From Spirochaetota bacterium (GTDB lineage: Bacteria; Spirochaetota; UBA12135; COTS27; JAFLEE01): 58,698 nt of DNA. The stretch is from positions 1 to 58,698 of the forward strand of contig JAFLEE010000026.1 in the NCBI GenBank assembly GCA_017302015.1. Direction: 5' to 3'. Numbering within the stretch: position 1 is the stretch's first letter; each line of letters opens with the position of its first letter. The translations under genes were made by a program, and so were the position numbers. This document shows, one piece after another, positions 32,067-41,634 of the stretch. The notes under the pieces were generated by a model, which ran no database searches, was not told the origin of the DNA, and was given only the letters and a program-made list of their open reading frames with translations.

Positions 32067-33761
32067 ATGCCCGCCGAGATTCCCCGGCGGAGGCTCAAAC
32101 TCCCGCTTCATCTGGGCCGCACCCGGGAGATCCTCGGGGTCTTCTTCAAGTACGGCTTCGGCGACGTGCTCGCCGCCCTCCCGCTCCAGAAGTACTTCGG
32201 CTTCGCGCGCAAGTTCCGCTCGGTGCGCAAGGCCGTCGGCGACGGGGAGGCCGCCAGCCGCCCCGAGCGCATCCGCCGGGCCCTCGAAGAGTTGGGGCCG
32301 ACCTTCGTCAAACTCGGGCAATTCGTCGCCAGCCGCCCCGACCTCCTCCCCGCCGATTACATCGAGGAACTCGAGAAACTGCACGACGCCGTCGCCCCCT
32401 TCCCGGCCGACGAGGCGAAGGCCCTCATCCTCAAAGACCTGGGGCCCCGCTTCGGCGCCCGCGTGGCTTCGTTCGAGGAAAAGCCATTGGCCGCGGCCTC
32501 CATCGCCCAGGTGCACCGCGCCCGCCTCGTCACGGGCGAAGAGGTCGTCTTCAAGGTGCAGCGCCCGGCCATCCGCGAGACCATGGCGCAGGACCTCGGC
32601 ATCCTGCGCACTTTGGCCCAATTGGTGGAACGCAACGTCGAGCGCGCCAAGCCCTTCCGCCCGCGCCAATTGGTCGACGAGTTCGAGCGCATGCTCATGC
32701 AGGAGCTCGATTTCGAGGTGGAGGCGGCCCATATCGAGACCTTCCGGCGCAATTTCAGGGGCGAGCGGGAGATCCTCGTCCCGAAGCTTCACCGGGACCT
32801 CACCACCAAGCGCCTCCTCGTCACCGAGTTCATCGATGCCCCGCGCATCAACGACCTCGCCGCCCTCCAGGCCTTGGGCCTCCAGGGGCCCGCCCTCGCC
32901 ACCCGCGGGGCGCGGCTCATCCTCACCCAACTCTTCGACCACGGGTTCTTCCACGCCGATCCGCACCCCGGCAACCTGCTCGTCCTCGCCGACGGGCGGC
33001 TCTGCTTCCTCGATTTCGGCGCGATGGGGCTCCTCACCCCCGAGACGCGGCGGCAGCTGAGCCTCATCCTCTTCGGCGTCGCCATGCGCGACCCGCGCCG
33101 GGTGGTGCGCGTGCTCCTGGAGCTCTCGGGGCGCCCCCACGGGAACCTGGGCGACCTCGAGCACGAGGTCGCCGAGTTCATCGAGGACTACTCCACCTCG
33201 TCGCTCCAGAACCTGCGCGTGGGGGAGGTGCTGCGCCGCTTCGCCGATATCGTCTTCAAGCACCAATTGCGCATCATCCCCGGATTCTACCTGCTCGTGA
33301 AGAGCCTGGTGGCCATCGAGGGCGTCGCCCAGCGCCTCGACCCGGATTTCAACCTCGTGGCCCACATCACGCCCTTCATCACGCGCCATGTCTTGGCCCC
33401 GCCCGACCTGCGCAAATTGCCCTTCGAGGCCCATCTCGCCCTCACGGACCTCGTGACGCTCCTGCGCGACCTGCCCAGCGACGCCAAAGACCTGGTGCGC
33501 GCGGTGAAGGCGGGGGAACTGCGCATCCAATTCGAGCACCGCGGCCTCGCGCCCGTGCTCTCCAAGGGCGACCAACTCGTCAACCGCCTCTCCTTCTCCA
33601 TCGTGCTGGCCGCCCTCATCGTGGGCTCGTCGATCGTGCTCCACGCCGGGGCGCCCCCGGTGGTCTACGGCATCTCGGTCATCGGGGTGGCCGGTTTCGC
33701 CCTCGCCGGCCTCATCGGATTCGGCCTGCTCTTCTCGATCCTCCGCGGCCGCCGGTGGTGA
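32067..33761 (+). CDS. ABC1/AarF/UbiB-family atypical kinase
   Basis: 564 residues. The kinase-like fold has the KxGQ motif in FVKLGQFVASRPDLLP, the ATP lysine in EEVVFKVQRP preceded by ASIAQVH, EFERMLMQELDFEVEA, FFHADPHPGNLLV and LDFGAMG. Two hydrophobic helices close the C-terminus (LSFSIVLAALIVGSSIVL, GVAGFALAGLIGFGLLF), placing it at the inner membrane. UbiB relatives support quinone or lipid metabolism. It follows the phasin-like gene by 4 bases; no ubiquinone genes are nearby. Confidence 0.92.
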   Translation: MPAEIPRRRLKLPLHLGRTREILGVFFKYGFGDVLAALPLQKYFGFARKFRSVRKAVGDGEAASRPERIRRALEELGPTFVKLGQFVASRPDLLPADYIEELEKLHDAVAPFPADEAKALILKDLGPRFGARVASFEEKPLAAASIAQVHRARLVTGEEVVFKVQRPAIRETMAQDLGILRTLAQLVERNVERAKPFRPRQLVDEFERMLMQELDFEVEAAHIETFRRNFRGEREILVPKLHRDLTTKRLLVTEFIDAPRINDLAALQALGLQGPALATRGARLILTQLFDHGFFHADPHPGNLLVLADGRLCFLDFGAMGLLTPETRRQLSLILFGVAMRDPRRVVRVLLELSGRPHGNLGDLEHEVAEFIEDYSTSSLQNLRVGEVLRRFADIVFKHQLRIIPGFYLLVKSLVAIEGVAQRLDPDFNLVAHITPFITRHVLAPPDLRKLPFEAHLALTDLVTLLRDLPSDAKDLVRAVKAGELRIQFEHRGLAPVLSKGDQLVNRLSFSIVLAALIVGSSIVLHAGAPPVVYGISVIGVAGFALAGLIGFGLLFSILRGRRW

Positions 33762-33776
33762 CGGCCGCGCCCGCCT

Positions 33777-35228
33777 TCAGTCGAGGAGGCCGATCACCAG
33801 GCCGCTACGGATCTTCGGGGTGAACCAGGTGGTCTTGCGCGGCAGGAGCTGGCGGGCCTCGTTGATGGCGTAGAACTCTTTCATTGTCATAGCCGGCATG
33901 GAGAAGGCGGCCTGGTAGGTGCCGTCGTCCACCTTTTTCTGCAAGTAGGCGGGATTATAGTCCCCGCCCACATAAGCGATGCGTTTGTCGCCGGGGTCGC
34001 GGCCCAGGAGGTCGCGAAGGATGCGGTCTTCGATGAGTTGGGCGTCGATGCGGCTTCGCGCGTCGAGCCCGGAGAGGTTCTGGGGCTCGAGCAAGTACCA
34101 CGACCCGCCGATGTAGAGCCCGACCCGATGGGGCTCGGTGGCGGCGAAAGGCGTTTTCTGGGCGAGCGGGGTGACCTTGAAGCCTCGCTTCTGGAGCTCA
34201 GCGACGAACACCGCCGGGGGGAAGGGGATATCGGCCACGAGGCGGTGGTAGGGATCGATATTCATCGTCTCGCCGCAGAAGATGACCGCGAGGAAATGGG
34301 AGAGCCCGATGAGCTGCGAGGCCTTGCTGCGGTGGTTGCCGTCGGCCACGAAGAGTTCGCGCCCGGCGTAGAGCGCCGTGAGCGCGTCGAGGTCGGTCTT
34401 CTCGCGCACGACCCACACCTCGTGGCGGTCGCCCTTTCGGTCGACGCCGCCGATATCGCAGGGGCGCCCCGAGGAGAGTTTCTGGAGCGCCTTCTGGAGG
34501 GCCCGGTCGGGGTCGGGCGCGCACAGGTTCACGGTACCGATGACCGCCCCGAGGCCCTGGATGAGGCGCGCGCGCCCCTCGGCCTTGTGGACGAAAATCG
34601 CCTCGTTGCGGATGATCTTTCCGCCCGGGTTGGTCTGGGGGTCGTGGATGGCCGCGGTGGCGACGTGGGCGCCCAGGCCGATCTGCTCGGCGCCGGGGCG
34701 CCCCTTCACGGTGATCTTGTAGACGTAGAAGAAATCGCGCAGTTCGGTGAAGAGCCCGCGCATTTCGGCGAGCTGCTTCTTGGCGAAGTCGATGGTCTCG
34801 GGGCCGTCCCCGTCCTCCAAACCGCTCCCGGGATTGCAGTGGGCCATATCGACGCGCAGGATGGAGTGGGGATTCGCCTGGATGATCGCGGTGACTTCGT
34901 GGTCGTGCTGGAACTCGTCGTAATTTTCGGAGAGCGTTCGGGGCTCCTTGGAAAGGAGGCCGCGGGAAACGGGGACGACGAAGGCCCGGGCGGATGGGGC
35001 GCCCTTGGGCGCTTTTCCCGCCAGTGCGGCGGCTTTCGGCGCGTGGGGAAGGGGCGAGGCGAGGCGGAGCTTCTGGGCGGCGGACTTACCCTTCCCGGCG
35101 GCTTTTTTGGCGGGAACCTTCTTGGCGGGGGCTTTTTTTCCCTTGGGCGCGGCCGCTTTCGCCCCGGCTTTCACCGGTTTTTTCGGGGCCTTCGCGGCGC
35201 CTTTTTTCACGGCTTTCTTCTTGGCCAT
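33777..35228 (-). CDS. DUF1015-family protein with histone H1-like N-terminal tail
   Basis: 483 residues. The DUF1015 core starts near residue 85 (ARAFVVPVSRGLLSKEP) and has the family signatures NPHSILRVD, FVYKIT-like FFYVYKITVKG, ELFVADGNHRSKAS and TMNIDPYHRLVADI. The function of DUF1015 is unknown; it often sits near phosphoglycerate dehydrogenase genes, though here serA is 27 kb away. The first 80 residues are a low-complexity Lys/Ala/Pro tail like histone H1. AGGAGG 4 bases before the ATG at 35228 supports including this tail. It converges with the ABC1 kinase gene. Confidence 0.88.
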   Translation of the reverse strand: MAKKKAVKKGAAKAPKKPVKAGAKAAAPKGKKAPAKKVPAKKAAGKGKSAAQKLRLASPLPHAPKAAALAGKAPKGAPSARAFVVPVSRGLLSKEPRTLSENYDEFQHDHEVTAIIQANPHSILRVDMAHCNPGSGLEDGDGPETIDFAKKQLAEMRGLFTELRDFFYVYKITVKGRPGAEQIGLGAHVATAAIHDPQTNPGGKIIRNEAIFVHKAEGRARLIQGLGAVIGTVNLCAPDPDRALQKALQKLSSGRPCDIGGVDRKGDRHEVWVVREKTDLDALTALYAGRELFVADGNHRSKASQLIGLSHFLAVIFCGETMNIDPYHRLVADIPFPPAVFVAELQKRGFKVTPLAQKTPFAATEPHRVGLYIGGSWYLLEPQNLSGLDARSRIDAQLIEDRILRDLLGRDPGDKRIAYVGGDYNPAYLQKKVDDGTYQAAFSMPAMTMKEFYAINEARQLLPRKTTWFTPKIRSGLVIGLLD

Positions 35229-35281
35229 TCGTCCTCCTAGGGTTCGAGTCGAATAATAAGATGGCGGCCCGACTGCAGGAA

Positions 35282-35333
35282 GCAAGCCCCGCGCTTGCAA
35301 CTTCGCGGCGGCCCTCGGGGAATCCCCGAGGGC
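35282..35333. other. Two perfect hairpins between DUF1015 and alaS
   Basis: GCAAGC-CCCGC-GCTTGC (35282-35298) is followed by GCCCTCGGGG-AAT-CCCCGAGGGC (35311-35333), a perfect 10-bp stem. Neither is followed by a T-run, so they are not ordinary terminators. They lie in the 239-base gap between divergent genes and upstream of a TACAAT (35430 region) that may serve alaS. They could belong to a structured RNA or a protein-binding site. Confidence 0.35.
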
Positions 35334-35467
35334 GGGAACCTCGGGAAAAGGCCGCCACGGTTGATGGCAAGGTGCGACCTCGTGAGGCCCGGGTGGATGG
35401 ATCGCCCGAGTTCCCCCCCTCCCGAGGGTACAATACCCCCCTCCCATCCCTCCAAAAAGGCCTTCCC

Positions 35468-38080
35468 ATGACCGCCAACGAAATTCGCCAGTCATTTTTC
35501 GAGTATTTCCGCTCCAAAGGGCACCAGATCGTCCCCAGCGTGCCGGTCATCCCCCAGGGAGACCCCACCCTCCTCTTCACCAACGCCGGGATGAACCCGT
35601 TCAAAGACATCTTCCTCGGCTTCCGGGCCCCCGAGCACAAGCGCGTCGCCAATTCCCAGAAATGCATCCGCGTCTCGGGCAAGCACAATGACCTCGAAGA
35701 GGTTGGGGTCGATACCTACCACCACACCTTCTTCGAAATGCTCGGGAACTGGTCCTTCGGGGACTATTACAAGGAAGAAAGCATCACCTGGGCCTGGGAC
35801 CTCCTGACCAAGGTCTGGGGCCTGCCCAAGGACAAACTCTACGCCACGGTCCACCACACCGACGACGAGGCCATGGGCCTCTGGAAGAAGGCCACCGACA
35901 TCAACCCGGCCCACGTCCTGAAATTCGGCGACAAGGATAATTTCTGGGAGATGGGCGAGACGGGGCCCTGCGGGCCCTGCAGCGAGATCCACATCGACCT
36001 GGGCCCCGAAGTCGACCCCGATCCCAAGGCCGCCGTCAATAGCGGCAGCCCCCGCTACCGCGAGATCTGGAACCTGGTGTTCATGCAGCACAACCGTCGC
36101 CCCGACCGAAAACTCGACGACCTCAAGAGCAAGCACGTCGACACGGGCATGGGCTTCGAGCGCATCGCCTCGATCATCCAGGGCAAATCGTCCAATTACG
36201 ACAGCGACGTCTTCACCCCCGTGCTCCGGGCGGTGGAATCGCTCTCGGGCGTGCCCTACGCGAAGGAAGAAGACAAGATCGCCATGCGGGTCATCGCCGA
36301 CCACCTGCGCGCCCTCTCCTTCTCCATCGCCGACGGCGTCACCCCCTCGAACGAGGGGCGCGGCTACGTCATGCGCCGCATCCTCCGCCGGGCCCTGCGC
36401 TACGGGCGGAAACTCGAACTGAAGGACCCCTTCATGCACCGCCTCGTCGACGTGCTCGCCGGCGAGATGGGCGGGGCCTACCCCGAATTGGTGAAGCAGA
36501 AGGCCCTCGTGACGCGCACGCTCCTCGCCGAGGAGGAGGCCTTCATCAAGACCCTCGACCGCGGCCTCGAACTCTTCTCCGAGGTGCGGCGAAAGGCCGA
36601 GGCGGCGGGGCGGAAAGCCGTCTCCGGCGAAGACGCGTTCACCCTCTACGACACCTACGGGTTCCCCTGGGATCTCACCGCCCTCCTCGCCCGGGAAGCG
36701 GGGCTCTCCGTGGACGAGGCCGGTTTCAAGGCCAGCATGGAGGCCCAGCGGGAGCGCAGCCGCGCCAAGGTCACCGAGAGCACCTTCGAACTCACCCAGA
36801 TCCTCACCCAGATCCCCCAGAAAACCGAGTACTTGGGCGAGACCGAAACCGCCTGCGAGGGGAAACTCTTGGCCATCGTGAAGGACAAGGCGAAGGTCGA
36901 GGCCCTCGCCGAGGGGGACGAGGCCGCCCTCGTCTTCGACCGCAGCGTCTTCTACGGCGAAAGCGGCGGCCAGGCCGGGGACCGCGGCCGCATCCTCTCC
37001 CCCGAGGGGCGGTTCCGGGTGGAGGACGTGAAGCGGATGGAGGGCTATTTCCTCCATCTCGGCGTGCTGGAGCAGGGCCGCATGAAAAGCGGCGAGGCCT
37101 GCCGCCTCGAGATGGACGCGGGAACCCGCCGCGATACCCGCAAGAACCACTCCGCCACCCACCTGCTCCAGAAGGCCCTGCGCACCGTCTTGGGCGAGCA
37201 CGTGAAGCAGGCGGGCTCCCAGGTGGGCGGGGAGAAGCTGCGCTTCGATTTCAACCATTTCAGCGCCGTGGCCGAGGCCGAACTCCGCCAGGTCGAGGCC
37301 CTCGTCAACGAGGCCATCCTCGCCAACCATCCCGTCGACGTCCGCGAGATGAAGAAGGCCGAAGCCGAGGCGTCGGGCGCCATGGCCTTCTTCGGCGAAA
37401 AGTACGGCGAGGTCGTGCGCGTGGTCAATATGGGGGGCGGGCATTCGGTGGAACTCTGCGGCGGCAGCCACGTCGGGGCCACCGGCGAGATCGGCTCCTT
37501 CCGCATCCTCTCCGAATCCTCCAGCGCGTCGGGCATCCGGCGCATCGAGGCGGTGACGGGGCGCCATGCCCTCGCCCACGCCAACGAGGACCGGCGGGTG
37601 CTGCGCGAACTCGCTCGGCAATTCCAGGTCGCGGACAGGGAGGCCCTGCTCCAGCGCATCCACGCCGTCCTCGCCGAGCGGAAGGAACTCGAGAAGAAAC
37701 TCGGGGCCCTCTCCAGCGCCGGCCTCAAGGACCAGGTCGACGCCCTCCCGACGCTTTCCATCGGGGGCCTCGCGTTCATCTACGGCGAGTTCAAGGACGT
37801 CGGCGGCGACGCCCTGCGCGAGCAGGTCGACCGGATCCGGAACGCCGCCCCCGCCGCGGTGGTCTTCCTCGCCAGCGCCACCGAGGGGAAACTCGTCTTC
37901 GTCTGCGGCGTCGGCAAGGAGGCGCTCTCCAAGGCCAAAGCCGGCGATCTGGTGAAGAAGGCCGCCCTCCTCACGGGCGGAGGCGGGGGCGGACGCCCCG
38001 ATTTCGCCCAAGCCGGCGGGAAAGACCTCGACGCCCTCCCCAAAGTGCGCCCCGAGATCGAAAAAGCCCTGGGCGGTTGA
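35468..38080 (+). CDS. alaS: Alanyl-tRNA synthetase
   Basis: Charges tRNA-Ala. The 870-residue protein has the class II core (RSFFEYF-like start, TLLFTNAGMNPFKDIFLG, GKHNDLEEVGVDTYHHTFFEMLGNWSFGDY, GPCGPCSEI), the tRNA-binding region, the editing domain with HSATHLLQKALRTVLG and the zinc-type CGGSHV, and a C-terminal C-Ala domain ending LTGGGGGGRPDFAQAGG. The length is standard. AAAGG precedes the ATG; the frame extending upstream overlaps DUF1015 antisense and is not family sequence. A small membrane protein follows after 12 bases. Confidence 0.96.
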   Translation: MTANEIRQSFFEYFRSKGHQIVPSVPVIPQGDPTLLFTNAGMNPFKDIFLGFRAPEHKRVANSQKCIRVSGKHNDLEEVGVDTYHHTFFEMLGNWSFGDYYKEESITWAWDLLTKVWGLPKDKLYATVHHTDDEAMGLWKKATDINPAHVLKFGDKDNFWEMGETGPCGPCSEIHIDLGPEVDPDPKAAVNSGSPRYREIWNLVFMQHNRRPDRKLDDLKSKHVDTGMGFERIASIIQGKSSNYDSDVFTPVLRAVESLSGVPYAKEEDKIAMRVIADHLRALSFSIADGVTPSNEGRGYVMRRILRRALRYGRKLELKDPFMHRLVDVLAGEMGGAYPELVKQKALVTRTLLAEEEAFIKTLDRGLELFSEVRRKAEAAGRKAVSGEDAFTLYDTYGFPWDLTALLAREAGLSVDEAGFKASMEAQRERSRAKVTESTFELTQILTQIPQKTEYLGETETACEGKLLAIVKDKAKVEALAEGDEAALVFDRSVFYGESGGQAGDRGRILSPEGRFRVEDVKRMEGYFLHLGVLEQGRMKSGEACRLEMDAGTRRDTRKNHSATHLLQKALRTVLGEHVKQAGSQVGGEKLRFDFNHFSAVAEAELRQVEALVNEAILANHPVDVREMKKAEAEASGAMAFFGEKYGEVVRVVNMGGGHSVELCGGSHVGATGEIGSFRILSESSSASGIRRIEAVTGRHALAHANEDRRVLRELARQFQVADREALLQRIHAVLAERKELEKKLGALSSAGLKDQVDALPTLSIGGLAFIYGEFKDVGGDALREQVDRIRNAAPAAVVFLASATEGKLVFVCGVGKEALSKAKAGDLVKKAALLTGGGGGGRPDFAQAGGKDLDALPKVRPEIEKALGG

Positions 38081-38092
38081 CGGGCCGACCCC

Positions 38093-38404
38093 TTGCCTGG
38101 CCTTAAACCCGAAACCCGCGGGAGCCCAGCGCCCTTCACGCCGGGCCCGCTCCACTGGGCGCTTCCCGGCGTTTCGCTCCTCGCGGCGCTCGCACTTGCC
38201 TTTACCGCCCGGCGGTATCATCTTGACCCTAGCTTCGTCATGGGCGCCGTCTTCTTCGGGACCACCGCCGTTTGCGGCTGGATCTTGGCCCTTGGAAATC
38301 TGGCCCGCGCACCGGCCTTCCTGCGCCATCCCCTGGTGGGGCTCTCGACCTTGCTCGCCGTGGGGGGAACCCTCCTGGCGACGGTGCTTTTAGCCATCCG
38401 CTGA
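38093..38404 (+). CDS. Small membrane protein, about three helices
   Basis: Up to 103 residues from a TTG at 38093, just after alaS. It has hydrophobic stretches [35 protein letters not shown] and [21 protein letters not shown]. There is no recognisable family. The start is uncertain, since no ATG precedes the first helix. Its frame is open, uses codons like its neighbours and ends 29 bases before the Nramp gene, so it is probably real. Confidence 0.5.
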   Translation: MPGLKPETRGSPAPFTPGPLHWALPGVSLLAALALAFTARRYHLDPSFVMGAVFFGTTAVCGWILALGNLARAPAFLRHPLVGLSTLLAVGGTLLATVLLAIR

Positions 38405-38433
38405 GAGTAGCCCGGGTCCCGAAAGGAACCGCG

Positions 38434-39780
38434 ATGGAAAAACCCGCCTGGCGTCGCCCCGTTGGCGGCGCCTCCCTCCCCGAAGTGCACGGGTCGGTGG
38501 TCGTGCCGAAATCCTTCGGCTTCCTGAGGAAATTGCTCGCCTTCTCCGGGCCGGGCTACCTCGTGGCCGTGGGCTATATGGATCCCGGGAATTGGGCCAC
38601 CGACCTCGCCGGCGGCTCCGCCTTCGGCTATACCCTCCTCTCGGTCATCCTCCTCTCCAACCTCATGGCGATCCTGCTCCAGTCGCTCTGCGCCAAACTG
38701 GGCATCGTCACGGGGCGCGACCTGGCCCAGGCCTGCCGCGACCATTACCCGGCGCCGATCGCCTTCGGGCTGTGGCTCCTCTGCGAGGCCGCGATCACCG
38801 CCTGCGATTTGGCCGAGGTGATCGGCTCCGCCATCGCCCTCAACCTGCTCTTCAAGATCCCGCTCATCTGGGGGGTCTGCCTCACCGCCCTCGACGTGAT
38901 GATCATCCTCTTCCTCCAGAACAAGGGGTTCCGCTACCTCGAGGCCCTGGTGCTGTCGCTCATCCTGCTCATCGGCGGCTGCTTCTTCGCCGAGATCGTC
39001 TTCTCGCGCCCCGATGTCTCCGCCGTGCTGGCGGGCTTCTTGCCGAAGGCCGAGATCGTGAAGAATCCCGAGATGCTCTTCATCGCCATCGGCATCCTGG
39101 GCGCCACGGTGATGCCCCACAACCTCTACCTCCACTCCTCCATCGTGCAGACGCGCAAGTACGAGCAGACCCCGGCGGGCAAGCGGGAGGCCATCAAGTT
39201 CGCCACCCTCGATTCGACCATCGCGCTCATGTTCGCCCTCTTCATCAACGCGGCCATCCTCATCGTCTCGGCCGCGACCTTCCACACCCGCGGGCACACC
39301 GAGGTCGCCGAGATCCAGGAAGCCTACAAGCTCCTCTCCCCGACCCTGGGCGTCGGGGTCGCCAGCGTCCTCTTCGCCGTGGCGCTCCTCGCCTCGGGGC
39401 AGAACGCCACCCTCACCGGGACCCTCGCCGGCCAGATCGTCATGGAGGGCTTCCTCAACCTGCGCCTGCGCCCCTGGGTACGCCGCCTCATCACCCGCCT
39501 CCTCGCCATCATCCCGGCTATCATCGTCACCGTCATCTACGGCGAGGGCGGCACCATGAAGCTCCTCATCGTGAGCCAGGTGGTCCTCAGCTTGCAATTG
39601 GCCTTCGCCGTGGTCCCCCTCGTGGTGTTCACCAGCGACCGGAAAAAAATGGGCGAGTTCGTCAATCCCCGGTGGATCCGGGCCCTCGCCTGGTCCGCGA
39701 CGGGGATCATCGTGATCCTGAACGCGAAATTCCTCCTCGATTTCTCCGGCGCCTGGGACCGGATCGCGAAAATCTTCTGA
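38434..39780 (+). CDS. Nramp-family divalent metal transporter, copy 1
   Basis: 448 residues, about 11 membrane helices, proton-coupled uptake of Mn2+ or Fe2+. The metal-site motifs are present: [17 protein letters not shown] in helix 1 and [15 protein letters not shown] in helix 6, the Met-containing motif typical of MntH. AGGA lies 6 bases before the ATG. It is the first gene of a set with UspA (6 bases downstream) and a second Nramp. The second copy is only moderately similar, so they are not a recent duplication. No Mn or Fe regulator binding site is recognised. Confidence 0.92.
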   Translation: MEKPAWRRPVGGASLPEVHGSVVVPKSFGFLRKLLAFSGPGYLVAVGYMDPGNWATDLAGGSAFGYTLLSVILLSNLMAILLQSLCAKLGIVTGRDLAQACRDHYPAPIAFGLWLLCEAAITACDLAEVIGSAIALNLLFKIPLIWGVCLTALDVMIILFLQNKGFRYLEALVLSLILLIGGCFFAEIVFSRPDVSAVLAGFLPKAEIVKNPEMLFIAIGILGATVMPHNLYLHSSIVQTRKYEQTPAGKREAIKFATLDSTIALMFALFINAAILIVSAATFHTRGHTEVAEIQEAYKLLSPTLGVGVASVLFAVALLASGQNATLTGTLAGQIVMEGFLNLRLRPWVRRLITRLLAIIPAIIVTVIYGEGGTMKLLIVSQVVLSLQLAFAVVPLVVFTSDRKKMGEFVNPRWIRALAWSATGIIVILNAKFLLDFSGAWDRIAKIF

Positions 39781-39786
39781 GGTCCC

Positions 39787-40221
39787 ATGTACCGAAAAAT
39801 CCTCGTCGCCCTCGAAAACACCGTCGCCGACGGCCGCCTCCTCCCCCATGTCGGGGAACTCGCCGGGCATTTCCGCTCCGAATTGCTGCTGCTGCACGTC
39901 GCCGACGGCTTCGGGGCCCGGAATTTCAAGCACCTCAAACTCGCCGAATCGGAGGAGATCAGGGCCGACCGCGCCTATCTCGAGGAGGTCGCCGCGCGCT
40001 TCCGGGAACGGGGGCTCGCCGTCTCCACCCACCTCGCCATGGGCGAGCCCTCGAAGGAGATCCTCAAGATCGCCGAGGGCCAGAGGTGCGACCTCATCGC
40101 CATGGGAAGTCACGGCCACCGGCTCCTCGGGGACCTCTTTTTCGGGAGCACGGTGCATGAGGTGCGCCACGGCACCTCGATCCCTGTTTTGATCATTCGC
40201 GCCGGCCAGGGTAAAACCTGA
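39787..40221 (+). CDS. Universal stress protein (UspA family)
   Basis: 144 residues, a single Usp domain: YRKILVALENTVADGRLLPHVGELA at the start, and the ATP-binding motif MGSHGHRLLGDLFFGSTVHEVRHGTSIPVLIIR at the end (G-x2-G-x9-G-S/T type). It starts 6 bases after the first Nramp gene, with TGAGG as ribosome-binding site overlapping that gene's stop. It is likely a nucleotide-responsive partner of the two transporters on either side; the partnership is inferred from position. Confidence 0.92.
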   Translation: MYRKILVALENTVADGRLLPHVGELAGHFRSELLLLHVADGFGARNFKHLKLAESEEIRADRAYLEEVAARFRERGLAVSTHLAMGEPSKEILKIAEGQRCDLIAMGSHGHRLLGDLFFGSTVHEVRHGTSIPVLIIRAGQGKT

Positions 40222-40311
40222 GGCGAGCCTCCTGCGCGGGGGCCCGCCGCCCCGACCCAGCCGACCGGAAACGGGGCCCCGTGCGCCGAACCTTCCCCCG
40301 GGACCATCGCC

Positions 40312-41580
40312 GTGAAAAATTTCCTCGACTCCATCCGCCAATGGGGGCGCCGCCACGAGCCCCGAAAATCCGCCCTGGAGATGTTTCGTTATCTCGGTCC
40401 GGGCCTACTCGTCACCGTCGGGTTCATCGATCCGGGCAATTGGGCCTCGAACGTCGCCGCGGGGGCGGGCTACGGCTACGCCTTGCTCTGGATGGTGACG
40501 CTCTCGACGATCATGCTCATCCTGCTCCAGCACAACGCGGCCCACCTCGGCATCGCCACGGGGCTCTGCATGTCCGAAGCCGCCTCGACCCACCTGCCGA
40601 CGCCCGTCTCCCGGCTCCTCCTCGCCAGCGCCCTGGGGGCCGCGGTCTCCACCGCCCTCGCCGAGATCCTGGGCGGCGCCATCGCCCTCAAGATGCTCTT
40701 CCAATTGCCCATCAAGGTCGGCGTGTTCGTCATCGTGGGCGTGGTGGCGATGCTCCTCTTCACCAACTCCTACCGCCGCCTGGAGAAGTTCATCATCGGG
40801 TTTGTCTCCATCATCGGCCTGTCCTTCCTCATCGAACTCTTCCTCATCGACATTTCCTGGAAAGAGGCCCTCGTCGGTTGGGTCCGCCCCCAATTCCCGG
40901 CGGGTTCGCTGCCCGTGCTCATCAGCGTCCTCGGGGCGGTGGTCATGCCGCACAACCTGTTCCTGCATTCCGAGATCATCCAGAGCCGCCAATGGAACCT
41001 CAAAGACGAGAAGGTGATCAAACACCAACTCCGCTTCGAGTTCTACGACACCCTGTTCTCCATGGTGATCGGCTGGGCCATCAATAGCGCCATGATCCTG
41101 GTGGCCGCGGCCGTCTTCTTCTCCAAGAAGGCGCCGATCACCGCGCTTGAGCAGGCCCAAGCCATGCTCGGCCCCATCGTCGGCCCCGCGGCCGCCATCG
41201 TCTTCGCCATCGCGCTGCTGTGCGCCGGGCTCGCCTCGAGCGTCACCGCCGGGATGGCGGGGGGGAGCATCTTCGCCGGCCTCTACCGCGAACCCTACGA
41301 TATCAAGGACAGCCACTCGCGCATGGGCGTCGCCATCTCCCTCGGCCTCGCCACGCTCCTCATCCTCTTTCTTTCCGAGCCGTTCAAGGGCCTGATCTGG
41401 TCCCAGATCATCCTGAGCCTCCAGCTCCCCTTCACGATCTTCATGCTCGTCTACCTTACCTCCTCGAAGAAGGTCATGGGCAGCCATGCCAATTCCCGCT
41501 TCGATCAGATCACGCTCTACGCCATCGCCGCGGTGGTGACGGGGCTCAACGTCATGCTCCTCGTGTCGTTCCTGGGGTAG
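40312..41580 (+). CDS. Nramp-family divalent metal transporter, copy 2
   Basis: 422 residues with a GTG start at 40312. It keeps the metal motifs DPGNWASNVAAGAGYGY and MPHNLFLHSEIIQSR, with about 11 helices. It differs from copy 1 in most other positions, for example LLQHNAAHLGIATGLCMSEAA in helix 3, so it is a separate branch of Nramp and may prefer a different metal. There is no good ribosome-binding site before the GTG, and the 90-base gap after uspA leaves room for a separate promoter. It precedes a LacI regulator on the same strand. Confidence 0.9.
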   Translation: MKNFLDSIRQWGRRHEPRKSALEMFRYLGPGLLVTVGFIDPGNWASNVAAGAGYGYALLWMVTLSTIMLILLQHNAAHLGIATGLCMSEAASTHLPTPVSRLLLASALGAAVSTALAEILGGAIALKMLFQLPIKVGVFVIVGVVAMLLFTNSYRRLEKFIIGFVSIIGLSFLIELFLIDISWKEALVGWVRPQFPAGSLPVLISVLGAVVMPHNLFLHSEIIQSRQWNLKDEKVIKHQLRFEFYDTLFSMVIGWAINSAMILVAAAVFFSKKAPITALEQAQAMLGPIVGPAAAIVFAIALLCAGLASSVTAGMAGGSIFAGLYREPYDIKDSHSRMGVAISLGLATLLILFLSEPFKGLIWSQIILSLQLPFTIFMLVYLTSSKKVMGSHANSRFDQITLYAIAAVVTGLNVMLLVSFLG

Positions 41581-41634
41581 GGTGCCGCCCCTCCCCGGGT
41601 GAGCCGTCCGGCCATCCATGCTTCAATCCACCCC

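Noticed and set aside
35270-35420. Structured RNA in the DUF1015-alaS gap as 4.5S, RNase P or tmRNA
   Set aside because: AGGAAGCAAGCC only superficially recalls the SRP RNA tip; the GGTCAGG part is missing. RNase P and tmRNA core signatures are absent.
35492-38329. A 945-codon open frame antisense to alaS
   Set aside because: It is the complement of a well-supported gene. GC-rich codon use leaves stop-free antisense frames. The translation is low-complexity (Val/Gly/Glu/Asp-rich) with no family motif.
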